Shown piece by piece: positions 7,704 through 15,540 of a stretch of 29,126 nucleotides of DNA (position 1 is its first letter; every line of letters starts with the position of its first letter). The stretch comes from JAUYQE01 sp035289745 (GTDB lineage Archaea > Nanobdellota > Nanobdellia > Woesearchaeales > GW2011-AR9), in assembly GCA_035289745.1 (NCBI GenBank), contig DATDWF010000086.1:1-29126 (forward strand), in the 5' to 3' direction. A model generated the notes under the pieces. That model was not told the origin of the DNA. It did no database searches and worked only from the letters and a program-made list of their open reading frames with translations. The position numbers and the translations under genes are program-made.

Positions 7704-8396
7704 TCAACAATCGCAAACCGTTTCCAAGCCGCTTTCGGCAGTGCTTCTTTCTGGAGAAGCAGATGCTTCCTCTTTCTTCAGTGCGGGATGATTCCCCTCA
7801 TACGCAAGCGTCGAATGGAGAATGTAACCATTATTGAACAGGCGAATCTCCGGGTCTTCGCTGCGAAGAGTAAAAACAAAGAGCTTGGGCTCGACTGCAG
7901 AGAGAGGAATTGCTGCCGCATGCCGGCTTCCGGCGCGGCGCGTGGTTCTCAAGTGATTATACGTGTCAAAAGCATGCGCATACTCTGGCTGTTTAATAAT
8001 TTCATCCCGATTGTTGAGATACATTAACCGACCGCTATGCAGAAGTTTTCCCTGCGAAGAGATGAGAATAGCCCCATCTTCCTCCATTGCTTTTTCAAGC
8101 AAAGAACCCGCTTTCGGATCAGAGACTTCCCGTGAATCATCAGCAAAGAAATCATGACCGATGAGCCCGCGAAAATAGCGATCCTGCGCTTCTCCACAAC
8201 CGACAATGGCACACAAGCCATGGAGCTTATACGTCCGCTGCTGCTGCTCTGCCCGAGAAAGCTCTTGCTGCCGCATCACATCCAGATGATCATAGACCGT
8301 GAGAAGTACCGATGCTTCAGAGTATGACGCAACGGCCGCAGCAAAACGCTCCCGCTCTTCGGCAAAATTGTACGTCTTATCTGAAGATACAGTCAC
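7704..8396 (-). CDS. DisA_N / diadenylate-cyclase-like protein
   Basis: Residues 95-200 resemble the DAC (DisA_N) domain that condenses two ATP into cyclic di-AMP. The catalytic DGA motif is at 107-109 in EDGAILIS, followed by a strand and glycine turn, and GSRHAAA at 156-162 stands where DAC enzymes have GTRHRAA. The final Arg of the RHR motif is Ala here. The first 95 residues are a mostly helical region that I cannot name, and the last 25 are a low-complexity Ser/Glu/Ala tail ending in CDC. Euryarchaeal DacZ makes c-di-AMP, so this role is plausible; activity is uncertain because of the altered motif. The start is GTG with GGTGGTG (8404-8410) upstream. Confidence 0.68.
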   Translation of the reverse strand: MTVSSDKTYNFAEERERFAAAVASYSEASVLLTVYDHLDVMRQQELSRAEQQQRTYKLHGLCAIVGCGEAQDRYFRGLIGHDFFADDSREVSDPKAGSLLEKAMEEDGAILISSQGKLLHSGRLMYLNNRDEIIKQPEYAHAFDTYNHLRTTRRAGSRHAAAIPLSAVEPKLFVFTLRSEDPEIRLFNNGYILHSTLAYEGNHPALKKEEASASPERSTAESGLETVCDC

Positions 8397-8403
8397 CTTT
8401 TTT

Positions 8404-8410
8404 CACCACC
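8404..8410 (-). promoter_or_regulatory. Shine-Dalgarno setting a GTG start
   Basis: Minus-strand GGTGGTG is seven bases before the GTG at 8396. It supports that GTG as the start of the DAC-like gene. Confidence 0.55.
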
Positions 8411-8452
8411 AGTATACTCTTATTGACAAATAGTGTAAAGAGCTCATGGAAA

Positions 8453-8460
8453 TATATAAA
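8453..8460 (-). promoter_or_regulatory. TATA box for the DAC-like gene
   Basis: Minus-strand TTTATATA predicts a start near 8431 and a leader of about 35 bases containing the GGTGGTG site. The rest of the 209-base gap 8397-8605 shows no gene. Confidence 0.6.
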
Positions 8461-8605
8461 CATTGCGATTTTCTCTATGCTGAACGAAAAAGGAGGCAAT
8501 TATTCGCTTTTTTTAAACATATAAAGCAATTTTTCCTAGTTAAATATGTTAAGAATGAATAATTTTCGTCATTTTCACTCTCTAAAAAGAATAAAATCCC
8601 CAGTA

Positions 8606-9277
8606 TCAGCTTTTCTTCTCCTCAATGCCCTTTTCCACAATGCGAAAAGCTACTTCCCCGCCTTCCGGCAAAGAGCGGTGCTTCCGTAACACGATCTTCC
8701 GGCAGGAAGCAAACCGCTGCAATTCCAGCAGGCATTTCGAACCGTATTTCAAGAGATCGCCGCCGACCATTTTTATCGTTTCCCGATCATCAAACGCCGA
8801 ATACACCTGCGTCGTCAGCAGCACCGGAATCTTGCTGCGGCGGGCAATCTCGACGAGGATGCCCAGCTGCTTTCCTAACGCGGAATTCACGTCGTACACG
8901 TCCTCGCTCTGCCCTAATTCCAGGCGATACAGCATCGAAATTGAATCGACGATAATAAGGCCGAGATGCTCCGTCACCAGGCTCGGCAATTGCTGCAGCA
9001 CGGCTTTCTGTTCAGTGAAAGTCAACGGCGTGAAAAACAGCATTTTCTGCAAATCAACAGCAGGATCAATTTGCCGAATCCGCTCGACGGCAATGCCCCC
9101 TTCCGTATCGACAAAGAGCACTTTCTTGCCATCATGAACACAGCGAACTGCAGCCAGCAAACAGAGGTTCGTTTTGCCGCTTCCTGAAGGGCCGTAAATA
9201 GTCGTTACGACGTCCGAATCGTAGCCCCCTTGCAAAAAAGCATCGAAAAATGCAGCTCCCGTAGAAATTTTATTCAT
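8606..9277 (-). CDS. radB: RadB, RecA/RadA-family recombination mediator
   Basis: A 223-residue RecA-fold ATPase. Walker A is GPSGSGKT (29-36) and Walker B is LIIVDS (107-112). The start MNKISTGAAFFDAFLQGG is the usual RadB opening, and there is no N-terminal helix-hairpin-helix domain as in RadA. RadB helps RadA load in homologous recombination and repair. The frame is open to a GTG at 9316, but a TATA box at 9298-9305 sits inside that extension and lies 25 bases before the ATG at 9277, so the message is leaderless from 9277. It is divergent from the GT-C operon. Confidence 0.9.
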   Translation of the reverse strand: MNKISTGAAFFDAFLQGGYDSDVVTTIYGPSGSGKTNLCLLAAVRCVHDGKKVLFVDTEGGIAVERIRQIDPAVDLQKMLFFTPLTFTEQKAVLQQLPSLVTEHLGLIIVDSISMLYRLELGQSEDVYDVNSALGKQLGILVEIARRSKIPVLLTTQVYSAFDDRETIKMVGGDLLKYGSKCLLELQRFASCRKIVLRKHRSLPEGGEVAFRIVEKGIEEKKS

Positions 9278-9297
9278 AGGAAAAACAGCGGCTTCCC

Positions 9298-9305
9298 CTA
9301 TAAAA
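9298..9305 (-). promoter_or_regulatory. TATA box for radB (leaderless)
   Basis: Minus-strand TTTTATAG is centred about 25 bases before the ATG at 9277, which fixes the start codon and argues for a leaderless mRNA. Confidence 0.6.
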
Positions 9306-9319
9306 GGCTTCTGCACATA

Positions 9320-9328
9320 TTTATAAAA
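9320..9328 (+). promoter_or_regulatory. TATA box for the GT-C/GT-C/GT2 operon
   Basis: TTTATAAAA is centred about 27 bases before the ATG at 9351, so this operon probably also starts leaderless. It is back to back with the radB promoter. Confidence 0.6.
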
Positions 9329-9350
9329 AAGAAGATTTTCTTATGAGTGC

Positions 9351-10841
9351 ATGGACAAAAAAGCTGCAGTATGGCTTGCTCTTATTGTTTTGGGCACTTT
9401 GGCTATCCGTTTACTCTTCGCTTTCAGCACGCCAGCATTTACGTACGACTCGTACTTCCATCTCCGGCAGGTGGAAGCCATAACAGAAACCGGCTTCCCC
9501 CGCTTCCAGGGAGAACTTTCTTATGGGGGGAGGGACATTCGCTTCCTGCCATCTTTCCATTACGTTGCAGCGTTCTTCACGCTCTTTCTCCCTTTGGAAT
9601 TAGTCGGAAAGCTTCTGCCTAACGTACTTTTATCACTCCTCCCTGTGGTTGTTTATCTCATCACCCGAGAGATAACTCCTTCCACCGCAGGCAGTCTCCT
9701 CGCAGCTTTCATGAGTGGCTTCCTTCCCGTACTCTTTTCCCCCAACGCTTTCTCGGTAAACAGCCTCTTCCTTCCCCTCGTCGCCCTGGCCATCTATGCG
9801 TTCTTAAGGATTCAGGAAAAAAAATTCCTCACGCTCTATCTCATCGCTTTTCTCTTCTTATCCGTGACCAGTTCCGCAACGGTGCTCTTGCTCATCGGCT
9901 TTGGCATTTACCTGCTGCTCTCCGCAATTGAACATCGGAAACCGAATAGAGCAGAAATAGAAGTGGGGGTATTCTCCCTCTTTTTCTTTCTCTGGGTGCA
10001 ATTTCTTTTTTTCAAGAATATGCTTCTGGAAGAGGGGCTGGGATTTGTCTGGCAAAACGTGCCGCCGCAGATTGTGCAGCAATACTTTCCGCAACTTTCC
10101 CTTTTCCAGTCCATCGTTCTGGTGGGGATAATCCCTTTCCTTTCCGGCATTGTGATAACCTTCAAATCCCTCTTCCAGGCAAAAAATAAAAAAATATTCT
10201 TTTTGGTCAGCTTCGTCATTGCGACGACGCTCCTTTCCTGGCTCCGGCTTATCCGCTTCACGGTAGCGCTCGCTTTTTTTGGCATCATCCTGGGGGTGCT
10301 CTTTGCCCTCTTTTACGATGAGACCAAGCGGTACGTGCTCAAAACAAAACTGGCCCGCTTTTCTTCCCTGCTCCCTTGGGGAGCGCTGCTGCTCTTGATA
10401 TTCTCGAGCGGCTTTCCAGCCATCGCTGCAGCCAGCCAGCAAGACCTGCCAACGGAACAAGAGATCAAGGCTTTTCGCTGGCTTCACGATAACACGCCAG
10501 AAAACAGCACCGTCGCAGCGCTCTTAGAAGAAGGGCATCTCATCACGTATTATGGAAAAAGAAAAAATGTCATGGACGACCAATTTGCGCGCATTCCTGA
10601 TATCGAAAAGCGCTTTCGAGATCTTCAGGCACTCTACACGACAGCATTTCAGACGCAAGCCCTGGACATTCTGGGAGCCTATGGGGTAGACTATCTCATC
10701 GTGACGCCTCGGGCAAGAGAAAAATATTCCTCACCGAAATATCTCACCTCCCCCTGCTTTCAGCGCGTGTATAAAGATGAGACAAAAATTTACCGCGTCC
10801 GCTGCTCGTTAGAAGAAACACCGGAACTAAAGAGTAACTGA
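9351..10841 (+). CDS. GT-C-like membrane glycosyltransferase (STT3-related fold)
   Basis: The 496-residue protein has about ten membrane segments over residues 8-360 and a soluble C-terminal domain of about 130 residues. The first outer loop has YDSYFHLRQ (32-40), a position and pattern like the acidic loop motif of GT-C enzymes that use lipid-linked sugars. The C-terminal part has a WLHDNTPENSTV segment resembling the start of the STT3 soluble domain, but there is no WWDxG motif. It is therefore a relative of oligosaccharyltransferase or GT-C arabinosyl/mannosyl transferases rather than AglB itself. It is first in an operon with a second, similar protein (five-base gap) and a GT2. Substrates are unknown. 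Confidence 0.75.
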   Translation: MDKKAAVWLALIVLGTLAIRLLFAFSTPAFTYDSYFHLRQVEAITETGFPRFQGELSYGGRDIRFLPSFHYVAAFFTLFLPLELVGKLLPNVLLSLLPVVVYLITREITPSTAGSLLAAFMSGFLPVLFSPNAFSVNSLFLPLVALAIYAFLRIQEKKFLTLYLIAFLFLSVTSSATVLLLIGFGIYLLLSAIEHRKPNRAEIEVGVFSLFFFLWVQFLFFKNMLLEEGLGFVWQNVPPQIVQQYFPQLSLFQSIVLVGIIPFLSGIVITFKSLFQAKNKKIFFLVSFVIATTLLSWLRLIRFTVALAFFGIILGVLFALFYDETKRYVLKTKLARFSSLLPWGALLLLIFSSGFPAIAAASQQDLPTEQEIKAFRWLHDNTPENSTVAALLEEGHLITYYGKRKNVMDDQFARIPDIEKRFRDLQALYTTAFQTQALDILGAYGVDYLIVTPRAREKYSSPKYLTSPCFQRVYKDETKIYRVRCSLEETPELKSN

Positions 10842-10846
10842 AAAAC

Positions 10847-12295
10847 ATGAAAACAACAACCCAAAAATGGCTTTATCAGGGTATCGAGCGGCCGCAGTGG
10901 TGCTTGCTGTTGCTCTTGCTCATTGTTCTGGGTATGCCTTTTTTGCAGAATAGCAGCCAGCAGCGGCCCGTGCTGCTCGGAGAAGAGAGCTACTATCATT
11001 TGGCACAATCCCAAGAACTGCAAGGCAGAAACTTTTACTACGCGGGCCTGCACGTGCTCGATTCATTCGTCTATAACCGGGGCTTCTTTGTCCTTACGCT
11101 TGTAATGGCCGTTGCTTCGCTGCTGCTCTTCCTGGCCATTGCCAAAAAGCTCGCTTTCCCAAAAGAGCTCACGTTTCTCTTTCTCTTATTCCTGCTCATC
11201 TCTCCTGCGTTCATTTTTACATTTAGCTCGCTCTCCGGAGCAGGCCTCTCCGTTTTCCTGGCAATGGGCAGCATCTTTCTCCTGCTGCAAAAGCCGCCAC
11301 TACGCTACGGGGCGCTTCTGCCCATCCTGGGAGCACCGTTCATCGATCTGTTTACAAGCATCTTTCTCATCATGCTGCTCCTGTGGTTCTGGTCTTCGTA
11401 CCGCAAGAAGAGAGATTCTTTTGCCCTTTTCCTTGCCGGTGTTACGGGCGTGCTCTTCTTCAGCAACTGGCTGGTACTCAAGCTGCCCTTCATGCTGGGG
11501 CCGTTTCACAGCCCAAGCCCACTTCGGGATCTCCTTGCAGACTTGGGTGGGATCAGCGGAATCAGCCTCTTCATCCTTCTCCTCACTTTTATCGGCCTCC
11601 TGGTAACTTGGAGGAAAGAAAAGCTGCTGGGCCCTTCTCTCCTCCTTATCCTGTTTTCCAGCATCTTCGTCCTGAATCCGCACACCATTTTTTACCTGGC
11701 CATCCCGCTGACATATTTTGCTGCCAAAGGCTTTCTCTGGCTGTGGCATCGCACCTGGACCATGGAAAGTGTGAAAAGCATTTCCCTCTTCCTGATCTTG
11801 CTCGGTCTGCTCTTTTCCACACTATCTTATCTGGGGCGAGTAACCGAGTTAACACCTTCGCCAGCAGAATGGGAAACGCTTACCTGGATAAAAAAGAACA
11901 TTGACGAAAAAAACGCGGTATATGCGCCACCGGAAGAATTATTCAGAGCAGCATACTTTGCGCAACTGCCTCTTCCGGAAAAGCAGTTCACCAAAGACAG
12001 CCAAGAGTTCTACCGCCGGATAAGCACAGCAGGCTACATCCAGGACCTCTTTCCGCTTCTGGAAGCCAGGAACATCCGCTATCTGCTTATCACCCCACAG
12101 ATAAAAACAACCCTGCCGGCGGACCAAGGGCTGCTCTTCCTCCTGAAGAATGAACACTTTCGGCTTCTCTACGCCCAAGAAAATTTTGAAGTGTGGGAAT
12201 ACCGCCAAGAACAAAAAGGGGAAGTGACCGAAGAAACTGCCAGAGGAACAGAAATCGGGAGAGAGAGAGCAGCTGGAGAAAGTGCCCAACCATGA
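10847..12295 (+). CDS. GT-C-like membrane protein, paralogue of the upstream gene
   Basis: A 482-residue protein with about ten membrane segments and a soluble C-terminal domain from about residue 335. It has GEESYYHL (45-52) in the first outer loop, matching in position the YDSYFHLR of the preceding protein. The tails also match in outline: W-x6-N then a segment ending YLLITP here and YLIVTP there. The two genes are thus likely ancient tandem duplicates. The acidic residue Glu replaces Asp in the loop motif. The last 25 residues are a charged extension. Its stop overlaps the start of the next GT2 gene by four bases (ATGA). Function as a sugar transferase is inferred. Confidence 0.7.
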   Translation: MKTTTQKWLYQGIERPQWCLLLLLLIVLGMPFLQNSSQQRPVLLGEESYYHLAQSQELQGRNFYYAGLHVLDSFVYNRGFFVLTLVMAVASLLLFLAIAKKLAFPKELTFLFLLFLLISPAFIFTFSSLSGAGLSVFLAMGSIFLLLQKPPLRYGALLPILGAPFIDLFTSIFLIMLLLWFWSSYRKKRDSFALFLAGVTGVLFFSNWLVLKLPFMLGPFHSPSPLRDLLADLGGISGISLFILLLTFIGLLVTWRKEKLLGPSLLLILFSSIFVLNPHTIFYLAIPLTYFAAKGFLWLWHRTWTMESVKSISLFLILLGLLFSTLSYLGRVTELTPSPAEWETLTWIKKNIDEKNAVYAPPEELFRAAYFAQLPLPEKQFTKDSQEFYRRISTAGYIQDLFPLLEARNIRYLLITPQIKTTLPADQGLLFLLKNEHFRLLYAQENFEVWEYRQEQKGEVTEETARGTEIGRERAAGESAQP

Positions 12296-13551
12296 TAGAC
12301 GTCAGCGACACTATCCTTATCGGAGCGTATTTCTTCCTGATGTTCCTCTCCATCTTTTGGCTGTTAGTCTTGTTCGCTGGAGAACCGGAAAAGCCGAAGG
12401 CCAAGCTCAAAAAATACCCCTCGTTCACGGCTATCATTCCGGCGTACAACGAAGAAGAGACCATTCAGGGCACTTTACAATCGTTGGCGGAACTGGACTA
12501 TCCGGCAGAGCTGATGCAGATTATCGTCGTTAATGATGGCTCGACGGACCGCACGAAAGAAAAAGTTGAAGCCTTCATGCAAAACCATCTAGGGCTGGCC
12601 ATCACGCTCGTCAATCAGCCTAATCGGGGAAAAGGAAATGCGCTCAATGCCGCACTCCAGCACACCACGGGCGAATTCTATGCCTGCTTAGATGCCGATT
12701 CGTTCGTGTACCCTCGCGCCCTGAAAGAAATGCTGCCGTATTTTGCAGACGCCGAAGTTGCGGCAGTCTGTCCCTTGCTAAAGGTCAAGAATCCTGACTC
12801 CATTTTACGGAAAGTCCAATGGCACGAATACTTGATCAATATGTTCTACAAATTCCTGAATGCCAAACTGGATTGCATCCACGTCACGCCAGGGCCATTC
12901 AGCGTGTATCGGACGAGCATCGTGAAAGCGCTGGGCGGATACGATGAAAAAACGCTCACGGAAGACCTGGAGATTGCCATCCGCCTGCAGAAGCATCAAT
13001 ACAAAATCATCCAGACCTTTGATGCCGTCGTTGAGACCGTAGCGCCGGATACGTGGCGAGCACTATTCTCGCAGCGCATCCGCTGGTACAAAGGCTCTAT
13101 TGACAACGCCATCTCATACCGCAAGCTCATGTTCAACAAGGCGTACGGGGACTTCGGCTTCTTGCGCATGCCAACCATCATCATCACGGGAGCTGTCGCA
13201 CTCATCCTTATCGTTACCATCATGCAAGACACCCTCTCCAAGCTGGGGCAAAAAATAGTCGCCTATGCGGATATCAATTTTGATATCATCACGCTGCTCC
13301 GAAACTTCCGTTTCGAGTTTAATTTCCTAAGCCTGCCGTTTTTCAAGATTTTTGTAGCTATGGTCGTCCTTTCCCTGAGCTTCTACGTCATGATAAAATC
13401 ATACCACGTCGTCAAAGAAAAAATCACCCATTACGGGCGCACCTGGATCTCGCTGCTGACGTACTTGTTTATCTATTCCATTTTTATCAGTTTCGTATGG
13501 CTGTACATTGCTTTCTTATTCCTCACGGGAAAGAAAAAGACGTGGCAGTGA
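12292..13551 (+). CDS. membrane glycosyltransferase family 2 (processive type)
   Basis: The 419-residue protein has one N-terminal membrane segment (8-30), a GT2 catalytic domain (about 42-290) and three or four C-terminal membrane segments. The full D, D, D, Q-R-x-R-W set seen in cellulose, chitin and hyaluronan synthases is present: NDGS (81-84), DAD (134-136), TED (223-225) and QRIRW (261-265). It would use a nucleotide sugar on the cytosolic side and may extrude a polymer or glycosylate a lipid. The start is the ATG at 12292 overlapping the previous stop (ATGA); the frame is open further upstream but overlaps the GT-C gene. Translational coupling suggests the three operon proteins act together on a surface glycan. 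Confidence 0.88.
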   Translation: MIDVSDTILIGAYFFLMFLSIFWLLVLFAGEPEKPKAKLKKYPSFTAIIPAYNEEETIQGTLQSLAELDYPAELMQIIVVNDGSTDRTKEKVEAFMQNHLGLAITLVNQPNRGKGNALNAALQHTTGEFYACLDADSFVYPRALKEMLPYFADAEVAAVCPLLKVKNPDSILRKVQWHEYLINMFYKFLNAKLDCIHVTPGPFSVYRTSIVKALGGYDEKTLTEDLEIAIRLQKHQYKIIQTFDAVVETVAPDTWRALFSQRIRWYKGSIDNAISYRKLMFNKAYGDFGFLRMPTIIITGAVALILIVTIMQDTLSKLGQKIVAYADINFDIITLLRNFRFEFNFLSLPFFKIFVAMVVLSLSFYVMIKSYHVVKEKITHYGRTWISLLTYLFIYSIFISFVWLYIAFLFLTGKKKTWQ

Positions 13552-13555
13552 GAAA

Positions 13556-13562
13556 GGAGGAG
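13556..13562 (+). other. orphan Shine-Dalgarno sequence
   Basis: GGAGGAG, among the strongest ribosome-binding sequences in the window, stands just after the stop of the GT2 gene but no ATG, GTG or TTG follows at usable spacing. An ATA is at the right place and heads 16 codons with a CYAC pair before a stop. It may be the relic of a lost operon gene. Confidence 0.4.
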
Positions 13563-13649
13563 TACACATACCGAAATCCCATACGTGTTATGCCTGTCTG
13601 CTGACCGACGAATCCTGAAGAGAGAAAAATCCCCAAAAGTCCACTCTGA

Positions 13650-14321
13650 TTATTCTGATAACAATTCCCGCGCTTCTTCTTCAGCATCCTTGGTGAGCTT
13701 GAGTAAGCCTTTTACTGATTTTTGTATCTCTATTATGCTATTAAAAACTGTTTGTATTTCTCTATCGGCTTCAAAGACACCTTCGAGACCACTTGATTTT
13801 TTGGTGATAACATCTAAAATAACACGGGGCCACATCCGTACGTTAATAACACGATATCCTGAGATAACATTCAACTGCTGGAGGCATTGTTTCATCTTCT
13901 TAGTAAGATTAAGAGTAACCTCTAACACTACTACTTCTTTTTCCTGTAAAACATGAGCTGCATCATCCCCAATAACAGCTCTCCTAAGCTTAGTTAGTTT
14001 ATCTTTAATGACTACAGAATCATTTTCTATTTTTTCTGCATAAACTATTGACCTCATTAAGAGCCTAGTAACGAGTGAAATCCATGCCCGGAAGCGAGCA
14101 GGATCTATAACAGTCCATATTGGGGTTAGGTGAGGATAGTCCCTAAGGAAGGTTAAATTATCTTCTAATATAAATACATTAAAATGAAGTTGTTTCTCTC
14201 GGTTGAAATTAGAGATTACCTCCGATATAATTCTTAAGAACTTCTCGCTTTCGGTTACTTCTTTTTCTACAGTTCTTTGAATCTCTAATCTCTTAACACC
14301 TCTTTTTTTAAAAGGCCACAT
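13650..14321 (-). CDS. hypothetical helical protein, A/T-rich gene
   Basis: I cannot name this 223-residue protein. It begins MWPFKKRG, is mainly helical and charged, has a single Cys near the middle, and lacks signal peptide, membrane segments and known motifs. The C-terminal half (about 165-223) has heptad-like spacing and may be a coiled coil. The gene is visibly richer in A and T, and in codons ending in A or T, than the operon before it, which suggests a different origin. It converges on the GT2 operon and is divergent from the membrane-anchored gene at 14420. A TATA box at 14345-14353 fits a leaderless start at the ATG. Confidence 0.7.
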   Translation of the reverse strand: MWPFKKRGVKRLEIQRTVEKEVTESEKFLRIISEVISNFNREKQLHFNVFILEDNLTFLRDYPHLTPIWTVIDPARFRAWISLVTRLLMRSIVYAEKIENDSVVIKDKLTKLRRAVIGDDAAHVLQEKEVVVLEVTLNLTKKMKQCLQQLNVISGYRVINVRMWPRVILDVITKKSSGLEGVFEADREIQTVFNSIIEIQKSVKGLLKLTKDAEEEARELLSE

Positions 14322-14344
14322 GGTGATTGAGAAGCGAACTAGAC

Positions 14345-14353
14345 TTTATAAAA
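14345..14353 (-). promoter_or_regulatory. TATA box for the 223-aa gene (leaderless)
   Basis: Minus-strand TTTTATAAAG-type element, centred about 28 bases before the ATG at 14321. Confidence 0.55.
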
Positions 14354-14390
14354 ATAGCGAAAAGGTGTACCTCAAAAACCCCCGATACAA

Positions 14391-14398
14391 TTATAAAT
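14391..14398 (+). promoter_or_regulatory. TATA box, leaderless start at 14420
   Basis: TTATAAAT is centred about 26 bases before the ATG at 14420 and supports that ATG over upstream starts in the same open frame. Confidence 0.6.
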
Positions 14399-14419
14399 TA
14401 CTTCTACACGGCAGAGCAC

Positions 14420-15103
14420 ATGGAACGAAAAATTAGTGTCAAGAAATATCTTCTCGCATTCATCTTAACCCTTCTGGTCTTTGGCGGCGGCGTGATCCTG
14501 GGCTTTGCCATCGAAAATGCCCGCCTGGAAGACACCCGCCAGATTACCTTGGAAGAGAAAGTGAGTCTCCGCAGCTTACAGCTGCAGCAGAACTATATCG
14601 AGTCGGGGCTGGCGGACTGCAAAGCTTTAAACCGGGTGCTGGAAGCGAATATCGCCGAGCTGGGCAGGAAAATCGCCATCATTATCGACTATGACAAGCG
14701 AGCAGTTTTCAGCCAGGAAGAATTTGAGCTGCAGCTGCGCGATTATTTTCTGACGGAAATTCAGTTCCTGCTCGTCTCCAACGAGATTGACCAGAAATGC
14801 TCCAAAGATAGCCTGAAAGTGATTTATTTCTACGACGAGAACGAGTTTGACACGCAAGGAGATATTCTGGACTACCTTAAAAAGCTCTTCGGCAGCAAAA
14901 TCATGGTCTTTTCGTTTAATTCCGCATTTACGCAAGAGCCCATGATTGGCATCCTGCTGGAATCGTACCACCTCCAGGAATTTCCGTCCGTCGTTGTCGA
15001 ACATCAGGTGTTCCAGGGGCATACGCCCGTCGAAGTGCTCCGGGAAACGATCTGCCTGCAGCTAAAGCAACTGGGAAAGGAAATGCCAGAAGCATGTTTA
15101 TAA
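14420..15103 (+). CDS. membrane-anchored protein with thioredoxin-fold-like domain
   Basis: The 227 residues comprise a short basic N-terminus, one membrane segment (about 10-30), a helical stretch likely to be a coiled coil (35-90), and a C-terminal alpha/beta domain (about 125-227). That domain has KVIYFYDEN as a first strand and EFPSVVVE near the end. The FPSVVV segment looks like the cis-proline loop of thioredoxin-fold proteins. There is no CxxC motif, so a redox role is not supported; such domains often bind or fold partners. The positive-inside rule puts the C-terminal domain outside the cell. The start is set by the TATA box at 14391-14398. The specific function is unknown. Confidence 0.65.
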   Translation: MERKISVKKYLLAFILTLLVFGGGVILGFAIENARLEDTRQITLEEKVSLRSLQLQQNYIESGLADCKALNRVLEANIAELGRKIAIIIDYDKRAVFSQEEFELQLRDYFLTEIQFLLVSNEIDQKCSKDSLKVIYFYDENEFDTQGDILDYLKKLFGSKIMVFSFNSAFTQEPMIGILLESYHLQEFPSVVVEHQVFQGHTPVEVLRETICLQLKQLGKEMPEACL

Positions 15104-15191
15104 ATGGCTTCTGTGGCAACTCCCATCACTCTGTTCTAGCATAGAAATGCTTTTAACAAAAATACTTCTGCAGAAAGAAACAGAAATAATT

Positions 15192-15198
15192 GGGGGTG
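15192..15198 (+). promoter_or_regulatory. Shine-Dalgarno deciding the start at 15205
   Basis: GGGGGTG, six bases before the ATG at 15205. It overlaps the TTG at 15190 that would otherwise head the frame, so the ATG is the start. Confidence 0.55.
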
Positions 15199-15204
15199 TC
15201 CATT

Positions 15205-15540
15205 ATGAAAAACTACATATGTCCGTTAGTGGCGTTAGGAACGTTGGCAATGGGTTCTCAGGCCTATGGCCAGGAAGCAGCGCCGGTGGTCTCGGGAGAG
15301 CCGCAAATGATTTGGGAAAGCCCAGTCTGCGGGCGTGCAGCAGGAACCATCACGGAAAAAGTCTATCAGGAAGGCAATACGACCACATTAGAGTTCAGCC
15401 ATGACGGCGATGTGTATGGGTACACCGTACGGGTGCGGCAAGAGGATGGTGTCGTAGAACAGTACAGCCTCGCCGATTTCGATAACGATGGCCAGTACGA
15501 GAGGATTGATGCGGAAGATGTGATCTGTCCGCAACAATGA
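15205..15540 (+). CDS. small secreted protein with EF-like calcium loop
   Basis: A 111-residue precursor with a signal peptide (hydrophobic core about 6-18) and a likely cleavage after YG near residue 22. The mature part of about 89 residues has two cysteines (42 and 108) that could form a disulfide. It is beta-rich and ends with DFDNDGQYE (91-99), a DxDxDG loop of the calcium-binding type seen in EF-hand-like and FG-GAP/VCBS-type repeats. I cannot name the family. Its stop overlaps the start of the exonuclease gene by four bases (ATGA), an odd pairing of an exported with a nucleic-acid enzyme. The start follows a GGGGGTG site. Confidence 0.7.
   Translation: MKNYICPLVALGTLAMGSQAYGQEAAPVVSGEPQMIWESPVCGRAAGTITEKVYQEGNTTTLEFSHDGDVYGYTVRVRQEDGVVEQYSLADFDNDGQYERIDAEDVICPQQ

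Noticed and set aside
9278..9316. N-terminal extension of RadB from a GTG
   Set aside because: The TATA box lies within it, and RadB proteins normally begin at the segment encoded from 9277.
9858..10487. 209-codon open frame antisense to the first GT-C gene
   Set aside because: It is Lys/Glu/Arg-rich only because it mirrors Leu/Phe-rich membrane codons on the other strand; no promoter or ribosome site.
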